Positions 34,663 through 47,343 of a stretch of DNA of 64,000 nucleotides are shown here, piece by piece. Source of the stretch: Spirochaetales bacterium (GTDB lineage: Bacteria; Spirochaetota; Spirochaetia; DAHUYW01); assembly GCA_027306915.1 (NCBI GenBank), contig DAHUYW010000002.1, positions 131,305 to 195,304 of the forward strand, read 5' to 3'. The first letter of the stretch is position 1; every line of letters starts with the position of its first letter. The position numbers and the translations under genes are program-made. Under the pieces are notes generated by a model that was not told where the DNA came from, ran no database searches, and was given only the letters and a program-made list of their open reading frames with translations.

Positions 34663-34944
34663 ATCTCCGCTTCCGGAAGTATTGCACCGACATTCTGTCC
34701 TCTATCGATGCCATCGCGATTCATCTGGCTCAGGCGCCCGACCCGACCACGCAGCCTATCGGAACAATATCACTGTGCGGAGAGCCGTGGAGCGGAGCTT
34801 GAGATCATTGGGGGAGCGATGAATCAACTTCTGACAGAGTTTCCCGAGACAGTCATCACAGACAGTCGGCGCGTCATCGGTCCCGAAATTGAAACAAGAA
34901 ATCGCCCTCCTTATGGAGCAGCATTGAGATTAGCAGCAAGATGA
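34659..34944 (+). pseudogene. Decayed HepT-type (HEPN) toxin gene
   Basis: Pieces of a HepT/DUF86 protein lie in three successive frames. The GTG frame gives DILSSIDAIAIHLAQAPDPT; the next piece (from about 34754) gives AYRNNITVRRAVERS; the last (from about 34790) gives ELEIIGGAMNQLLTEFPETV and ends at 34944. Both junctions fit single-base losses. The expected C-terminal RNase motif R-x4-6-H is not recognisable; the end reads VIGPEIETRNRPPYGAAL. The toxin is therefore probably dead. Sequencing errors could explain the shifts but not the missing C-terminal motif. Confidence 0.75.
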
Positions 34945-35029
34945 GGACAGGTAACCGGGGGGCCGGCGACGCACCCGGAACCTTACGATGGCGGTGGTAA
35001 GCCGCGTGGGCCACACAGTCTCCCTCCGC

Positions 35030-35058
35030 TTTACAGGAAGATGGCCAGGAGCTATAGT
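35030..35058 (+). promoter_or_regulatory. Promoter of dnaE
   Basis: TTTACA (35030-35035), a 17-bp spacer and TATAGT (35053-35058) precede dnaE by 18 bp, giving a short leader with the purine-rich GTGAGAGAGAG as ribosome site. Confidence 0.65.
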
Positions 35059-35076
35059 CTCGGGTGAGAGAGAGAC

Positions 35077-38493
<3,417 letters not shown>

Positions 38494-38562
38494 GCCCTCG
38501 CGGCCGCGAACGCCCGCCTCCGCAGGCCGTGCGAGCGTGACGGATTATCCAAGGAGGATATG

Positions 38563-39150
38563 ATGCCGGTTGCCATGCATATCGTGAGCGGAGTGATCTC
38601 TGTCTACATGATTCTCATCTTCGTCCGCGTGCTCCTGTCCTGGTTCCAGGGACCCAGCATGGGTCGCCCCTTCTACATTCTCGCGCGGATCAGCGACCCC
38701 TACCTCAACCTCTTTCGCCGACTCTCCTTCCTGCGCACGGAGCGCATAGACTTCTCGCCGATCGTGGCACTGATAGTCCTCGTGATCCTCCTCAACGTCA
38801 CGCAGACCATAGCCAGCTTCGGCACCATCACCTTTGGAATCATCCTCGCGCTCGTGATCCAGGCGCTCTGGTCGGCGGTCTCCTTCATTCTCGTCTTTCT
38901 TCTCGTGCTCGACGCGATCCGCCTCATCGGCGAGGTCGTGAACGTCAACTCGATCTCCCCGTTCTGGCACACCCTCGACATCATTCTCCAGCCCGTCCTC
39001 GTGTGGACAGGGAAGGTTGTCCTTCGCAGCCGCCCGGTGACCTATCGAACCGTGATGATCTTCGCGGGGGTGCTGCTCCTTGCGTTCATCCTCATCGGGG
39101 GTTGGATCATTCAGCGTCTCGCCGGGCTCGCCGGGATGATCCCCTTCTGA
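38563..39150 (+). CDS. YggT-family membrane protein
   Basis: 195-aa inner-membrane protein with two YggT repeats: IVSGVISVYMILIFVRVLLS with WF and, in the second half, VQALWSAVSFILVFLLVLDA. Each repeat has the RVLLSWF...P- or ILQPVL-type pattern (ISDPYLNLFRRL, LDIILQPVL). The family is linked to osmotic tolerance and cell shape but has no proven activity. The ATG at 38563 is 5 nt after AAGGAGG; an ATG at 38560 is too close. A hairpin follows the gene. Confidence 0.82.
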   Translation: MPVAMHIVSGVISVYMILIFVRVLLSWFQGPSMGRPFYILARISDPYLNLFRRLSFLRTERIDFSPIVALIVLVILLNVTQTIASFGTITFGIILALVIQALWSAVSFILVFLLVLDAIRLIGEVVNVNSISPFWHTLDIILQPVLVWTGKVVLRSRPVTYRTVMIFAGVLLLAFILIGGWIIQRLAGLAGMIPF

Positions 39151-39158
39151 CGACGCCC

Positions 39159-39180
39159 GCGGCCCGAACACCTGGGCCGC
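39159..39180 (+). terminator. GC-rich hairpin between yggT-like gene and recG
   Basis: GCGGCCC (39159-39165), an 8-nt loop and GGGCCGC (39174-39180) form a perfect 7-bp stem. No U-run follows, so it may slow or end transcription inefficiently or shape the mRNA. Confidence 0.35.
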
Positions 39181-39195
39181 CACGCCGGACAAGCG

Positions 39196-41403
39196 ATGTT
39201 CGCTCGCGAGCTTACCGCGCCGATTACGCGCATCAAGGGGATCGGGGAGGCTACGGCAACTGCCTTCCGCAAGGTAGGTGTCGAGTCGATCGGCGACCTT
39301 CTTCTCTATCTTCCGCGCGACTATCAGGACCGCAGCCGGCCGGTGACCCTGCGAGAGATCGCCGTCTCGCCCGTCGCCAACACACCGCCCGTAAACACGG
39401 TCGTGACCGTCATGCGCCATCTCTACATCGGGCGCGGACGGAACCGCACCCTGAAGGTGATAGTCGAGGAGGCAGGCGACCCTTCCAAGCCTGCGCAGGA
39501 CATGTTCACCGCGGTCGGCGGTGCGCCTCGCGGGGTGGACGCGGCCGACGGCGCCGAAGGGTCCGTGAAGGGCGGCCTGCCTTCGTTCTCGGGCGCCGCT
39601 CCTAACGGCACCCGCGCAGCGCTCCTGTGCTTTGGTCGCAATTTCCTCCGCAGCACCCTCGTCGTCGGGAAGAGCTTCGCCCTCTATGGCACCTTCAGCT
39701 ACCGCTACGGCGAGCTTTCTAGCTCGAGCTTCGAGGCGGAGCCGCTTGAACGCCGCGGCGAGGCCAAGATCCTTCCAATCTACCCCCTCACCGAAGGACT
39801 TTCGCAAGGGGTCGTGAGAAGGACCGTCGCGCGAGCCTTTGCCGAGTCCGGCCGTCATCTCGAGAACGAGCTTCCCGCGAGGCTCATGGAGAAACGCGGG
39901 CTTCTTTCGAAAGGGGAGGCACTTGCGGCGATCCATCAGCCGGAGAGCCTCGAGGCGGTCAAGGCTGCCCGCTTCACGCTTGCCTACGAAGAGCTCTTCT
40001 ACCTCCAGCTCATCGTCGCCCGGCGGGCCCTCGGGAGGCGCAGGGTGCGCCGGCCGGCGCGGGCGGTGCCGACCGGCCTCCAGGAGCGCCTGGCCGCACG
40101 CCTCCCCTTCACATTGACGGCCGATCAGCGCACCGTCCTCGCCGAGATCGCCTCCGATCTCGCCGCGGAGCGGCCGATGGCCCGCCTCCTGCAGGGCGAG
40201 GTCGGCTCGGGCAAGACCCTCGTCGCGCTCATGGCTGCCTGCGCGGCCATCGAGGCCGGCAATCAGGTCGCACTCATGGCACCGACCGAGCTCCTCGCCC
40301 GCCAGCACGCCGAGAGTGCCTCGCGGCTTCTTGCGCCCCTTGGCATCCGGCTCGCCTTTCTCACCGGCAACGTCAAGGACTCTCACCGGACGCTCCTCCT
40401 CGAGGCGCTCGAGCACGGCGAGATCGACCTCGTCGTCGGGACTCACGCCCTCTTCATGCGGGGGGTAGCTTTCCGCCGGCTGGGGCTCGCGATCGTGGAC
40501 GAACAGCACCGCTTCGGCGTCGTGCAGCGCCTCGCCCTCGTCTCAAAGGGCGAGGAGCCCGACCTCCTTCTTATGACCGCCACCCCCATTCCCCGCACCC
40601 TCGCCCTCACCCTCTTCGCCGATCTCGACCTCTCCACGATCCGCACGATGCCTGCGGGGAGAAAGCCGATCGTCACCCACCTTGCGCGGCAGGGCAACGA
40701 AAAGAAGGTCTATGACTGGGTTCGGCGCGAGCTCGCGCGCGGCCGCCAGGCCTATTTCGTCTATCCCCTTATCCAGCAGTCGGAGAGCCTCGATCTGAAG
40801 GATGCCGAATCGATGTACGATCACCTGCGCAGGGTCGTTTTCCCCGACTCCCCAATCGGGCTCATCCACTCCCGGCTCGAGGAGGACGAAAAGATTGCGG
40901 TCATGGAGCGCTTCGTGCGCCGGGAGATCGCCGTCCTCGTCGCCACGAGCGTGGTCGAGGTTGGGGTCGATGTGCCCAACGCGACCGTCATGGTGATCGA
41001 GCACGCGGAGCGCTTCGGACTCGCGGCGCTCCATCAGCTTCGGGGGCGCGTCGGGCGAGGCTCGGAGCAGTCCTATGCCTTCCTGGTCTACAGCGACAAC
41101 CTCACCGACGACGGCAAGGAGCGCCTGAAGGTGCTTAAAGAGACGAGCGACGGCTTCCGGATCGCCGAGGAGGATCTGCGCCTGCGCGGGCCCGGCGAGA
41201 TCGCAGGCATGCGGCAGTCCGGGTACCTCCGGCTCCGGGTCGCCGACCTGGTTGCCGATGTCGAGATCCTGAAGGCTGCCCGAGAGGACGCCCTGGCGCT
41301 GCTCGCGGAGGACCCCGGCCTGCTAAACGCGGAGAGCCTTCCCGTTCGCGAGGTCCTCGAACGGGCTCGCCCCTTTTCGGACGAGCTGATGGCGGGCTAC
41401 TAG
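39196..41403 (+). CDS. recG: ATP-dependent DNA helicase RecG
   Basis: 735-aa helicase that reverses stalled replication forks. It has the wedge domain (ITRIKGIGEATATAFRKVGV, LLYLPRDYQDRS), Walker A GEVGSGKTLVALM, DEQH box IVDEQHRFGVVQR, LLMTATPIPRTLALTLF and the C-terminal helicase motifs (RGRVGRGSEQSYAFL) with the TRG-like region FRIAEEDLRLRGPGEI. The wedge contains an insert of about 45 residues rich in Gly, Ala and Pro (about residues 97-138). Otherwise the length is normal. rsmD starts 1 bp later. Confidence 0.95.
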   Translation: MFARELTAPITRIKGIGEATATAFRKVGVESIGDLLLYLPRDYQDRSRPVTLREIAVSPVANTPPVNTVVTVMRHLYIGRGRNRTLKVIVEEAGDPSKPAQDMFTAVGGAPRGVDAADGAEGSVKGGLPSFSGAAPNGTRAALLCFGRNFLRSTLVVGKSFALYGTFSYRYGELSSSSFEAEPLERRGEAKILPIYPLTEGLSQGVVRRTVARAFAESGRHLENELPARLMEKRGLLSKGEALAAIHQPESLEAVKAARFTLAYEELFYLQLIVARRALGRRRVRRPARAVPTGLQERLAARLPFTLTADQRTVLAEIASDLAAERPMARLLQGEVGSGKTLVALMAACAAIEAGNQVALMAPTELLARQHAESASRLLAPLGIRLAFLTGNVKDSHRTLLLEALEHGEIDLVVGTHALFMRGVAFRRLGLAIVDEQHRFGVVQRLALVSKGEEPDLLLMTATPIPRTLALTLFADLDLSTIRTMPAGRKPIVTHLARQGNEKKVYDWVRRELARGRQAYFVYPLIQQSESLDLKDAESMYDHLRRVVFPDSPIGLIHSRLEEDEKIAVMERFVRREIAVLVATSVVEVGVDVPNATVMVIEHAERFGLAALHQLRGRVGRGSEQSYAFLVYSDNLTDDGKERLKVLKETSDGFRIAEEDLRLRGPGEIAGMRQSGYLRLRVADLVADVEILKAAREDALALLAEDPGLLNAESLPVREVLERARPFSDELMAGY

Positions 41404-41404
41404 C

Positions 41405-41944
41405 GTGGGAGATCTTCGCATCACCGGGGGGAAGTACGTTCGGCGGAGGATCAAGGTACCGAAGGGAGAGATTCGCCCCGCGATGGACCGGATGCGCGTC
41501 TCCCTCTTCGCGGTGCTCGGCGACCTTAGCGAGCGCTCCTTTCTCGACCTGTACAGCGGGTCGGGGATCATCGGGATCGAGGCTGCCTCGCGCGGCGCCG
41601 CCCCTGTCGTGCTCGTAGAGCGCGATCCGGGAAAGCGCGCAACGATACTCGCCAACATCACCCTTGTCGAGACTCCGATCCGCCTCGTGATCATGGCCGC
41701 CGAGCGGTTCATCGTCGAGACAGCGGACCACTTCGACCTCATCTTCCTCGATCCCCCCTTTCGCCTGGAGGGGAAGGAGAGGCTCATCGAGCTCATCGAA
41801 GAGCGCGGCCTCCTCCGCGAGGGGGGGCTTCTCCTCATCCATCACCCCGAGGAGGAGAGCCTCCCCGAAGCGATCGGAAGCCTTCGCTGCGTCGACCGGC
41901 GGCGCTACGGCCGGTCCATCGTGCTTTTCTACGGCAAGGGATAG
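41405..41944 (+). CDS. rsmD: 16S rRNA guanine(966)-N2-methyltransferase
   Basis: 179-aa SAM-dependent methyltransferase of 16S rRNA. It has the family start LRITGGKYVRRRIKVPKG with RPAMDRMRVSLFAVL, SAM-binding FLDLYSGSGIIGIEAASRGA, and the catalytic DPPF in FDLIFLDPPFRLEGKERL. The start is the GTG at 41405, 1 bp after the recG stop, so the two are coupled. Confidence 0.9.
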   Translation: MGDLRITGGKYVRRRIKVPKGEIRPAMDRMRVSLFAVLGDLSERSFLDLYSGSGIIGIEAASRGAAPVVLVERDPGKRATILANITLVETPIRLVIMAAERFIVETADHFDLIFLDPPFRLEGKERLIELIEERGLLREGGLLLIHHPEEESLPEAIGSLRCVDRRRYGRSIVLFYGKG

Positions 41945-42055
41945 GGCTTGACCGGGGCCATCCGCTTATCCCCCAGCGACGCGCCTCGCGGAGCTCCCCG
42001 TGCCGGTTGACGGGCTTCGCGCGGCTTCCTATCATCGAGGCGAGAGAGACGATCC

Positions 42056-42658
42056 ATGGACATGATTGACGGCGCCCGGTCGGTCGATGTGGCGAGATCG
42101 CGTTGCTTCGACCTCGCCGCGGCCGCTTTCTCGAGCAATCAGCTCGACTTGGAAACCTACGAGATGCTCGCGGGCCGGATTGCCGCGGCAGGCGACCTCA
42201 CCGTCCTCCAGGGGATAGAAAGTGCCCTCCCCCCGATTCCGCAATCGCCGCAGCCGCAAGCGCAGCTCGTGAGCGCCGACCTCAGCAAGGTCAAGAAAAC
42301 CGGACGCTGGGTCGAGGCTTCGCGTATCGCCGTACGGGGCCGCATGTCGCAGATCACGCTCGACTTCACGGCCTACGCGGGCGAACGCGATCTCCGCCTC
42401 GATCTCGACTTGGAGCTCAAGGGGTCGAAACTCCGCATCATCGTCCCGGAGAACATCGACGTCGTCGAGCGGCTCACCTCCACCAGGATGAGCGTCTTCC
42501 ATGACAAGCGGCGGCGCACCTCGACGAACAACGCGATCGTCGTTTCCGGAAGCCTTTCCGCGAGCAATGCCAAGATCAAACGCAAGCGGATGCGGCACCT
42601 CGAAGACCGCTCGGCCCGCATTGACGAGCCTCGCGCGCCGGATAGTTATAGCAGGTGA
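42056..42658 (+). CDS. DUF1707/LiaF-like protein
   Basis: 200-aa cytosolic-looking protein. Residues 15-55 (LAAAAFSSNQLDLETYEMLA, then GRI) form a short SHOCT/DUF1707-like helical unit. The rest has the LiaF-type beta-rich pattern (VRGRMSQITLDFTAYAGERD, IIVPENIDVVE, AIVVSGSLSASNAKIK). Related LiaF domains take part in envelope-stress sensing, but no membrane helix or sensor kinase is present here, so the role is only inferred. Confidence 0.6.
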   Translation: MDMIDGARSVDVARSRCFDLAAAAFSSNQLDLETYEMLAGRIAAAGDLTVLQGIESALPPIPQSPQPQAQLVSADLSKVKKTGRWVEASRIAVRGRMSQITLDFTAYAGERDLRLDLDLELKGSKLRIIVPENIDVVERLTSTRMSVFHDKRRRTSTNNAIVVSGSLSASNAKIKRKRMRHLEDRSARIDEPRAPDSYSR

Positions 42659-42872
42659 TCTCGTAGGGCTTCGAAAGATCGAGAAGGCGCTCGCGGAGGT
42701 GTTGCGCTCGCCGTCCTATCATTGCCTGGACGTTCGCCTGATCGTAACGCCTGACCATCTCAAAACCGGCTTCGAGATGCTTGAAGGCATCCTGGACGGC
42801 TGGCCTCGCGTGCTTTCAAGCCTCAAGTCCTTTCTCGAAACGGGAAGTCCCCTTCCGAAACGGCTCGGCGCT
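42659..42872. other. Intergenic stretch between convergent genes
   Basis: Open frames run through this 214-bp gap on both strands (for example plus-strand RRIVIAGDLVGLRKIEKALA), but none has a start with a ribosome site or a recognised family. It may be decayed coding DNA. Confidence 0.3.
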
Positions 42873-45548
42873 TCAGCGGGGCGGACTCTTCGTATCGGAG
42901 CGCAGGCACGCGAAATGATACCGACCCGAGCCGACGGTGGAGGTCGCTGCGCCGTCTGAGTCATGGAAGACGACGTCCTCGATCCCCGTGACGCTCTGGG
43001 CCGCCACTCCATCCAAGACGATGCGCGCGGTGCTGTTGGGCGGAACCCGGGCATCCAGCTCGAAGCGCTCACCTTCGAGCCTCCACTCGAGCCCGATCGT
43101 ACCGTACGGGCCCTCGTAGGTTGTCTGTGCGTGGGTGATTCCGCCGCCGGGTCTCGGCGCGAGGATGAAGGAGCGAAAGCCGGGGCTGTCCGGGTCCGGT
43201 GCAATGCCTCCGACCGTCGCGTAGATCCATTCGCCGACCGCTCCGTAGGCGTAGTGATTGAAGGAGTTCATGTTCGGGCTCCACATGCTTCCGTCCGGTT
43301 TGATGCCGTCCCAGTGCTCCCACACCGTAGTCGCGCCCTGCTTCACCTGGTAGAGCCACGAGGGGTAGTCCTCACGCAAGAGGAGGGTGTAGGCGAGATC
43401 GAGCCGGCCGCCTTCGGCAAGGGCGCGGCACAGGACAGGGGTGCCGAGGAAACCGGTGGTGAGATGGTTGCCGTTCTCAGCGAGAAGGGCCGCAAGGTCC
43501 CGGATCACGCGCGCGCGCTGATGGGCAGGGACGAGGTCGAAGGCCAAGGCGAGGACGTGCGCCGTTTGCGTACGGGAAACCAGCCTGCCCGAAGGGGTAA
43601 TGAACTCCTCTTGGAAGGCAGCTGCGATCGAGGCGCGCAGCGCCCGGTACTTCGCCGCCTCATCGGCCTCACCCAGCGCGTCGGCGGCTCGCGCAAGGAG
43701 TCCGGACGAGTACGCGTAGTAGGCCGTCGCGGTTAGGTCGTTCGGAGTCGCGCCGAAGTAGCTTCCCTCCTTCGCATCGAGGGCCACCCAATCGCCGAAG
43801 TGGAAACCGCTGTTCCACAGAAGGCCACCCTCGGCGTGGGCGCGGATGTACTCGACCCACGCCTTCATGGAGGGGTACAGCTCGCGGAGGAGCCGCAGGT
43901 CGCCGTAGCGGGAGTAGATGGTCCACGGACAGATAACCGCAGCATCGCCCCAGCCCGTGGACGAATGGGTGCTGCGGATGTTCGCATCCTCCGGCGCAGG
44001 TGCCGGAAGGACATCGGGCACGACGTAGGGAACGCCGCCGTCTTCGCGCTGCTCGGAGGCAAGATCGCGAAGCCATTTGCGGAAGAAAGGAGCCGCATGG
44101 GTGAGGTAGGTCGCGGTCCCGATGAAGACCTGCGCATCCCCGGTCCACCCGAGGCGCTCGTCGCGCTGGGGACAATCGGTGGGGACATCGAGCGCATTCC
44201 CTTTCCATCCCCAGAGGAGGTTGTGATGCAGCTGGTTGAGCAGCGGGTTGGAGCAGGCAAAGGAGAGGCTCGGCTCCATGCTCGAATGCAGCACCACCGC
44301 GGTGAACGAGCGCGGATCGATCGGTCCCGGATACTCCTCCACGCGCACGTAGCGGAAACCGTGGAAGGTGAAGTGGGGCTCGAACCTCTCCGGACCGGAT
44401 CCTTTCAGGGTGTACTCGATTCTTGCCTTGGCCGAGCGAAGGTTTTCGGTGTAGAAGTTGCCCTCGGCATCGATGACCTCGGCGTGGCGGAGGACGACTC
44501 GCTCCCCCGGCTTCCCGCGAACCGTGAGCTCCACCCATCCCGTGAGATTCTGCCCAAAATCGAGGACGGCCTCTCCGCGTGGCGTCGTGAGAAGGCGCGC
44601 GGCCGGCAGCCGTTCCTGTTTGCAGACCGACGGGCCGTCCTGCGGCACGAGCCGCCCGATATCGAACTGGCGCAACGCCACGGGGGACCAATCGCCGTCA
44701 TCGAAACCGGCCGAGGACCAGCCCTCCCGTTCGAGGCGGGCGTCGTAGCGCTCGCCGTGGTAGAGCTCGCTGTAGGTGATAGGCCCGAAGCCGGCCCGCC
44801 ATTCGGCGTCGCTCTCGATCTCGAGCGCCTCCCCCTCCTCCCCCTGAGCCAGGAGCTGGAGGGAGAGGGCGACCTTCTGCCCGTAGAGGTTTCTCGCGTT
44901 CAGCCAGGTTAGGTCCCCCTTGTACCATCCGGGTCCGACGATCGCCCCTATTGCGTTCCGCCCCGGGCGTAGGAGCTTCGTAACGTCGTAGCTCTGGTAG
45001 GCGAGGCGCTTGCGGTAGTTGGTCCAACCGGGAGCGAAGTAAGCGTCGCCGACGCGCATGCCGTTTATCCAAAGCTCGTACACTCCCAGCGCCGTCGCGT
45101 AGACCCGGGCTGCATTCACCTTCGATTCGAGGGTGAACTCCCGTCGGAAGTACACGGGCCGGGAGGAGGCCGCGTCATCGCCGACCTCCGTACCGATGAA
45201 CGCCGCCCTCCACGACCCGGGCGCAAGAGCGGTCTCGAACCACGAGGGCTCGCTCCATTCGCTTTCGACCCCACGCGAGTCTCGCACCCGGACCCGGTAG
45301 AAGTACCGGGCGCCCGGTACGAGCGGAGGTCCTTCATACTCGACGAGGTGCGATTCGCGGCTCGCCACGATTCCTGAGTCCCAGACGACCACCGAGAGCC
45401 CGGCATCCGACGCAACTTGGATGCGGCTCCCACCTTGAAGGACGTCTCGCCGGTCGCTCTCAAGCTTCCAGCTGAAACGGGGACTGGCAGAGGCGACACC
45501 GAGCGGTTGGCGCTCGTGCTCGCAGCGCAGGTCGTAGACGGTCAGCAT
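42873..45548 (-). CDS. GH78 alpha-L-rhamnosidase
   Basis: 891-aa inverting glycosidase releasing L-rhamnose from glycosides. The N-terminal beta domains start LRCEHERQPLGVASASPRFS and SWRAAFIGTE. The (alpha/alpha)6 catalytic domain includes the characteristic DVPTDCPQRDERLGWTGDAQ and FRKWLRDLASEQREDGGVPY. The C-terminal beta domain ends near 880. No signal peptide is present. AGGAG lies 8 nt before the ATG at 45548. It is the last gene of the transporter operon, so it probably acts on imported rhamnosides. Residue assignment of the catalytic acid was not attempted. Confidence 0.92.
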   Translation of the reverse strand: MLTVYDLRCEHERQPLGVASASPRFSWKLESDRRDVLQGGSRIQVASDAGLSVVVWDSGIVASRESHLVEYEGPPLVPGARYFYRVRVRDSRGVESEWSEPSWFETALAPGSWRAAFIGTEVGDDAASSRPVYFRREFTLESKVNAARVYATALGVYELWINGMRVGDAYFAPGWTNYRKRLAYQSYDVTKLLRPGRNAIGAIVGPGWYKGDLTWLNARNLYGQKVALSLQLLAQGEEGEALEIESDAEWRAGFGPITYSELYHGERYDARLEREGWSSAGFDDGDWSPVALRQFDIGRLVPQDGPSVCKQERLPAARLLTTPRGEAVLDFGQNLTGWVELTVRGKPGERVVLRHAEVIDAEGNFYTENLRSAKARIEYTLKGSGPERFEPHFTFHGFRYVRVEEYPGPIDPRSFTAVVLHSSMEPSLSFACSNPLLNQLHHNLLWGWKGNALDVPTDCPQRDERLGWTGDAQVFIGTATYLTHAAPFFRKWLRDLASEQREDGGVPYVVPDVLPAPAPEDANIRSTHSSTGWGDAAVICPWTIYSRYGDLRLLRELYPSMKAWVEYIRAHAEGGLLWNSGFHFGDWVALDAKEGSYFGATPNDLTATAYYAYSSGLLARAADALGEADEAAKYRALRASIAAAFQEEFITPSGRLVSRTQTAHVLALAFDLVPAHQRARVIRDLAALLAENGNHLTTGFLGTPVLCRALAEGGRLDLAYTLLLREDYPSWLYQVKQGATTVWEHWDGIKPDGSMWSPNMNSFNHYAYGAVGEWIYATVGGIAPDPDSPGFRSFILAPRPGGGITHAQTTYEGPYGTIGLEWRLEGERFELDARVPPNSTARIVLDGVAAQSVTGIEDVVFHDSDGAATSTVGSGRYHFACLRSDTKSPPR

Positions 45549-45582
45549 ACTTCGATCTCCTTTGATGCGAAAGCGCGCTCGT

Positions 45583-46416
45583 TCAACCCTTCACGGCTCC
45601 GGCAACGATGCCCGCGACGATGCGCCGGTTGAAGATGACGAATACGATCAGGGGCGGAATCGAAATGAGCAGGACATTCGCGAAGAGCAGATTGTACTGG
45701 GTAACGAAGCGGCTCATGTAGTTGTAGAGCGTGAGCTGAATGGTAGCGTTGTCCGGACCCGGGAAGAAGTAGAGCGGATTCACGAAGTCGTTGAAGATGT
45801 TCACCGAGGACAACACGATGACCGTGGCGGTCACCGGCTGCAGGAGCGGGAAGATGACCCGAAAGAAGAGGGTGAGCCCGGAGCATCCTTCCATGACAGA
45901 GGCTTCGTCGATCTCGCGGGGAATGGTCACCATGTGGGCTCGGTACAGGAGCGTCGAAAACGAAAAGAGAAGCGCAGTCTCTATCAGCACCATTCCCGTG
46001 AGCGTCTTGTAGAGGTGGATCCCCTGCATGACCCATATAGTCGTAACGACGGAGGGCGGTATCATGAGCCCTGCCATGATGAGAAAGTTGATGACGGGCA
46101 TCGCACGGCTCTTCCGGCGCTCGAGAAAGAAGCCGCTCATCGCACTGACGACGATGATCACGACGGTCGAAAGAATCGTCAGTTTCGTGCTGTTGAAGAA
46201 TGCGGTTATCAACATGCCGTTCGCCGTCGTCAGCACCTCGTGGAAGTTCTGCAGGTAGCGCGGCGAGGAAGGCGGGGTCAGGTGCATTATCACCGACTCG
46301 CTGCCGGACTTCCCGGCGTTGAAAATGACGAAGAGAAACGGAAGGCCGAACACCACGAGAACCGCGATGACGGCCGCGGTTTCGACGACGATGCGCACGA
46401 GCGTCCTTGCCTTCAT
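45583..46416 (-). CDS. Sugar ABC transporter permease (MalG type), rhamnoside locus
   Basis: 277-aa inner-membrane permease of a second CUT1 importer. The first helix is VVETAAVIAVLVVFGLPFLF, and the EAA loop is REIDEASVMEGCSGLTLFFR with VIFPLLQP. The ATG at 46416 overlaps the end of the other permease (ATGA) and has GAGGTGGG upstream; longer upstream frames overlap the neighbour and are spurious. GH78 starts 34 bp later. Confidence 0.9.
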   Translation of the reverse strand: MKARTLVRIVVETAAVIAVLVVFGLPFLFVIFNAGKSGSESVIMHLTPPSSPRYLQNFHEVLTTANGMLITAFFNSTKLTILSTVVIIVVSAMSGFFLERRKSRAMPVINFLIMAGLMIPPSVVTTIWVMQGIHLYKTLTGMVLIETALLFSFSTLLYRAHMVTIPREIDEASVMEGCSGLTLFFRVIFPLLQPVTATVIVLSSVNIFNDFVNPLYFFPGPDNATIQLTLYNYMSRFVTQYNLLFANVLLISIPPLIVFVIFNRRIVAGIVAGAVKG

Positions 46417-47279
46417 AGTCCCACCTCGCTCTTCGAAAGGAAGCGAAAAAGCGGAACGGCAAGGATGGCGACTATCAGGAAGAGAATGACGTTGCCCGCC
46501 GTCGCGAGGCCGTAGAAACCGCCCGAGTACTGCTTGTAGATTATCGAAGCGATGAGATCGGTGGTGAATCCGGGGCCTCCACCCGTCATCGCCCAAATCA
46601 GATCGAATGTCCGCAGCCCGCCGATGAACGCGAGGACAATGACCGCGTTCGTCGCAGGGCGGGATAGCGGCAGGGTGACGTAGCGCAGCCGGTGGAAGGC
46701 GTTCCCGCCGTCGATCATCACGGCCTCGTAGTACTGCTGCGGTATCGCCTGAATGCCGGCAAGAAAGATCACCGTCGCGATTCCCACTCCCTTCCACACG
46801 TCGACGAAGGCGACCGAGAGCAGCGCGAGGTGCGGGTCGCCGAGCCAGTCCGGTCCCTGAATGCCGATAGCGGCGAGCGCAAGGTTGATTGCACCCATCG
46901 TCGGATGCATCAGATCGCTAAAGATGATGCCGACGGCAATCGTGCTGAGAATGGTCGGGAAGAAGATCATCGAGCGCAGGAACCCTCGGGTCTTGAGGTT
47001 TGTCGTGAGAAAGGCTCCAAGCAGGAAGCCGAGAACTACCTTCAGGGCGCAGGTGACGACGGCATAAATGAGCGTGTTCTTGAATCCGATGCTGAGCGAA
47101 GTTTCCGAGAAGAACATCACGAAGTTCTCGAATCCGGTGAACTTCCAGCTGAAAAGCGTCCACCTCGTCATGCTGAAGAAGAACGAGATGAAGGTCGGCA
47201 GGAGAAAAAAGACGAAGTATACGATTCCTCCAGGAAGGAGGAACCAATAGGAGTAAACCCTGTTTGTAGCGCGTGTCAT
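46413..47279 (-). CDS. Sugar ABC transporter permease (MalF type), rhamnoside locus
   Basis: 288-aa permease with six hydrophobic segments (VYSYWFLLPGGIVYFVFFLL first) and the EAA loop MIDGGNAFHRLRYVTLPLSR near residue 205. The ATG at 47279 follows AGG with 5-nt spacing; an in-frame GTG at 47297 is less likely. It is coupled to the second permease by a 4-base overlap. Confidence 0.9.
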   Translation of the reverse strand: MTRATNRVYSYWFLLPGGIVYFVFFLLPTFISFFFSMTRWTLFSWKFTGFENFVMFFSETSLSIGFKNTLIYAVVTCALKVVLGFLLGAFLTTNLKTRGFLRSMIFFPTILSTIAVGIIFSDLMHPTMGAINLALAAIGIQGPDWLGDPHLALLSVAFVDVWKGVGIATVIFLAGIQAIPQQYYEAVMIDGGNAFHRLRYVTLPLSRPATNAVIVLAFIGGLRTFDLIWAMTGGGPGFTTDLIASIIYKQYSGGFYGLATAGNVILFLIVAILAVPLFRFLSKSEVGL

Positions 47280-47343
47280 TGAAGCCTGCCGTATCACAGG
47301 GTCCCGGCTCGAAGCCAGGGCCCCGTGCTCTGCCTAATTCGGC

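Noticed and set aside
38545..40509. A 654-codon minus-strand frame across yggT and recG
   Set aside because: It spans two well-supported plus-strand genes and a gap, and has the charged low-complexity look of an antisense shadow.
42501..42959. Possible small plus-strand gene in the gap before GH78
   Set aside because: It overlaps the LiaF-like gene at one end and GH78 at the other, and has no ribosome site or family match; part of it might be decayed coding DNA.
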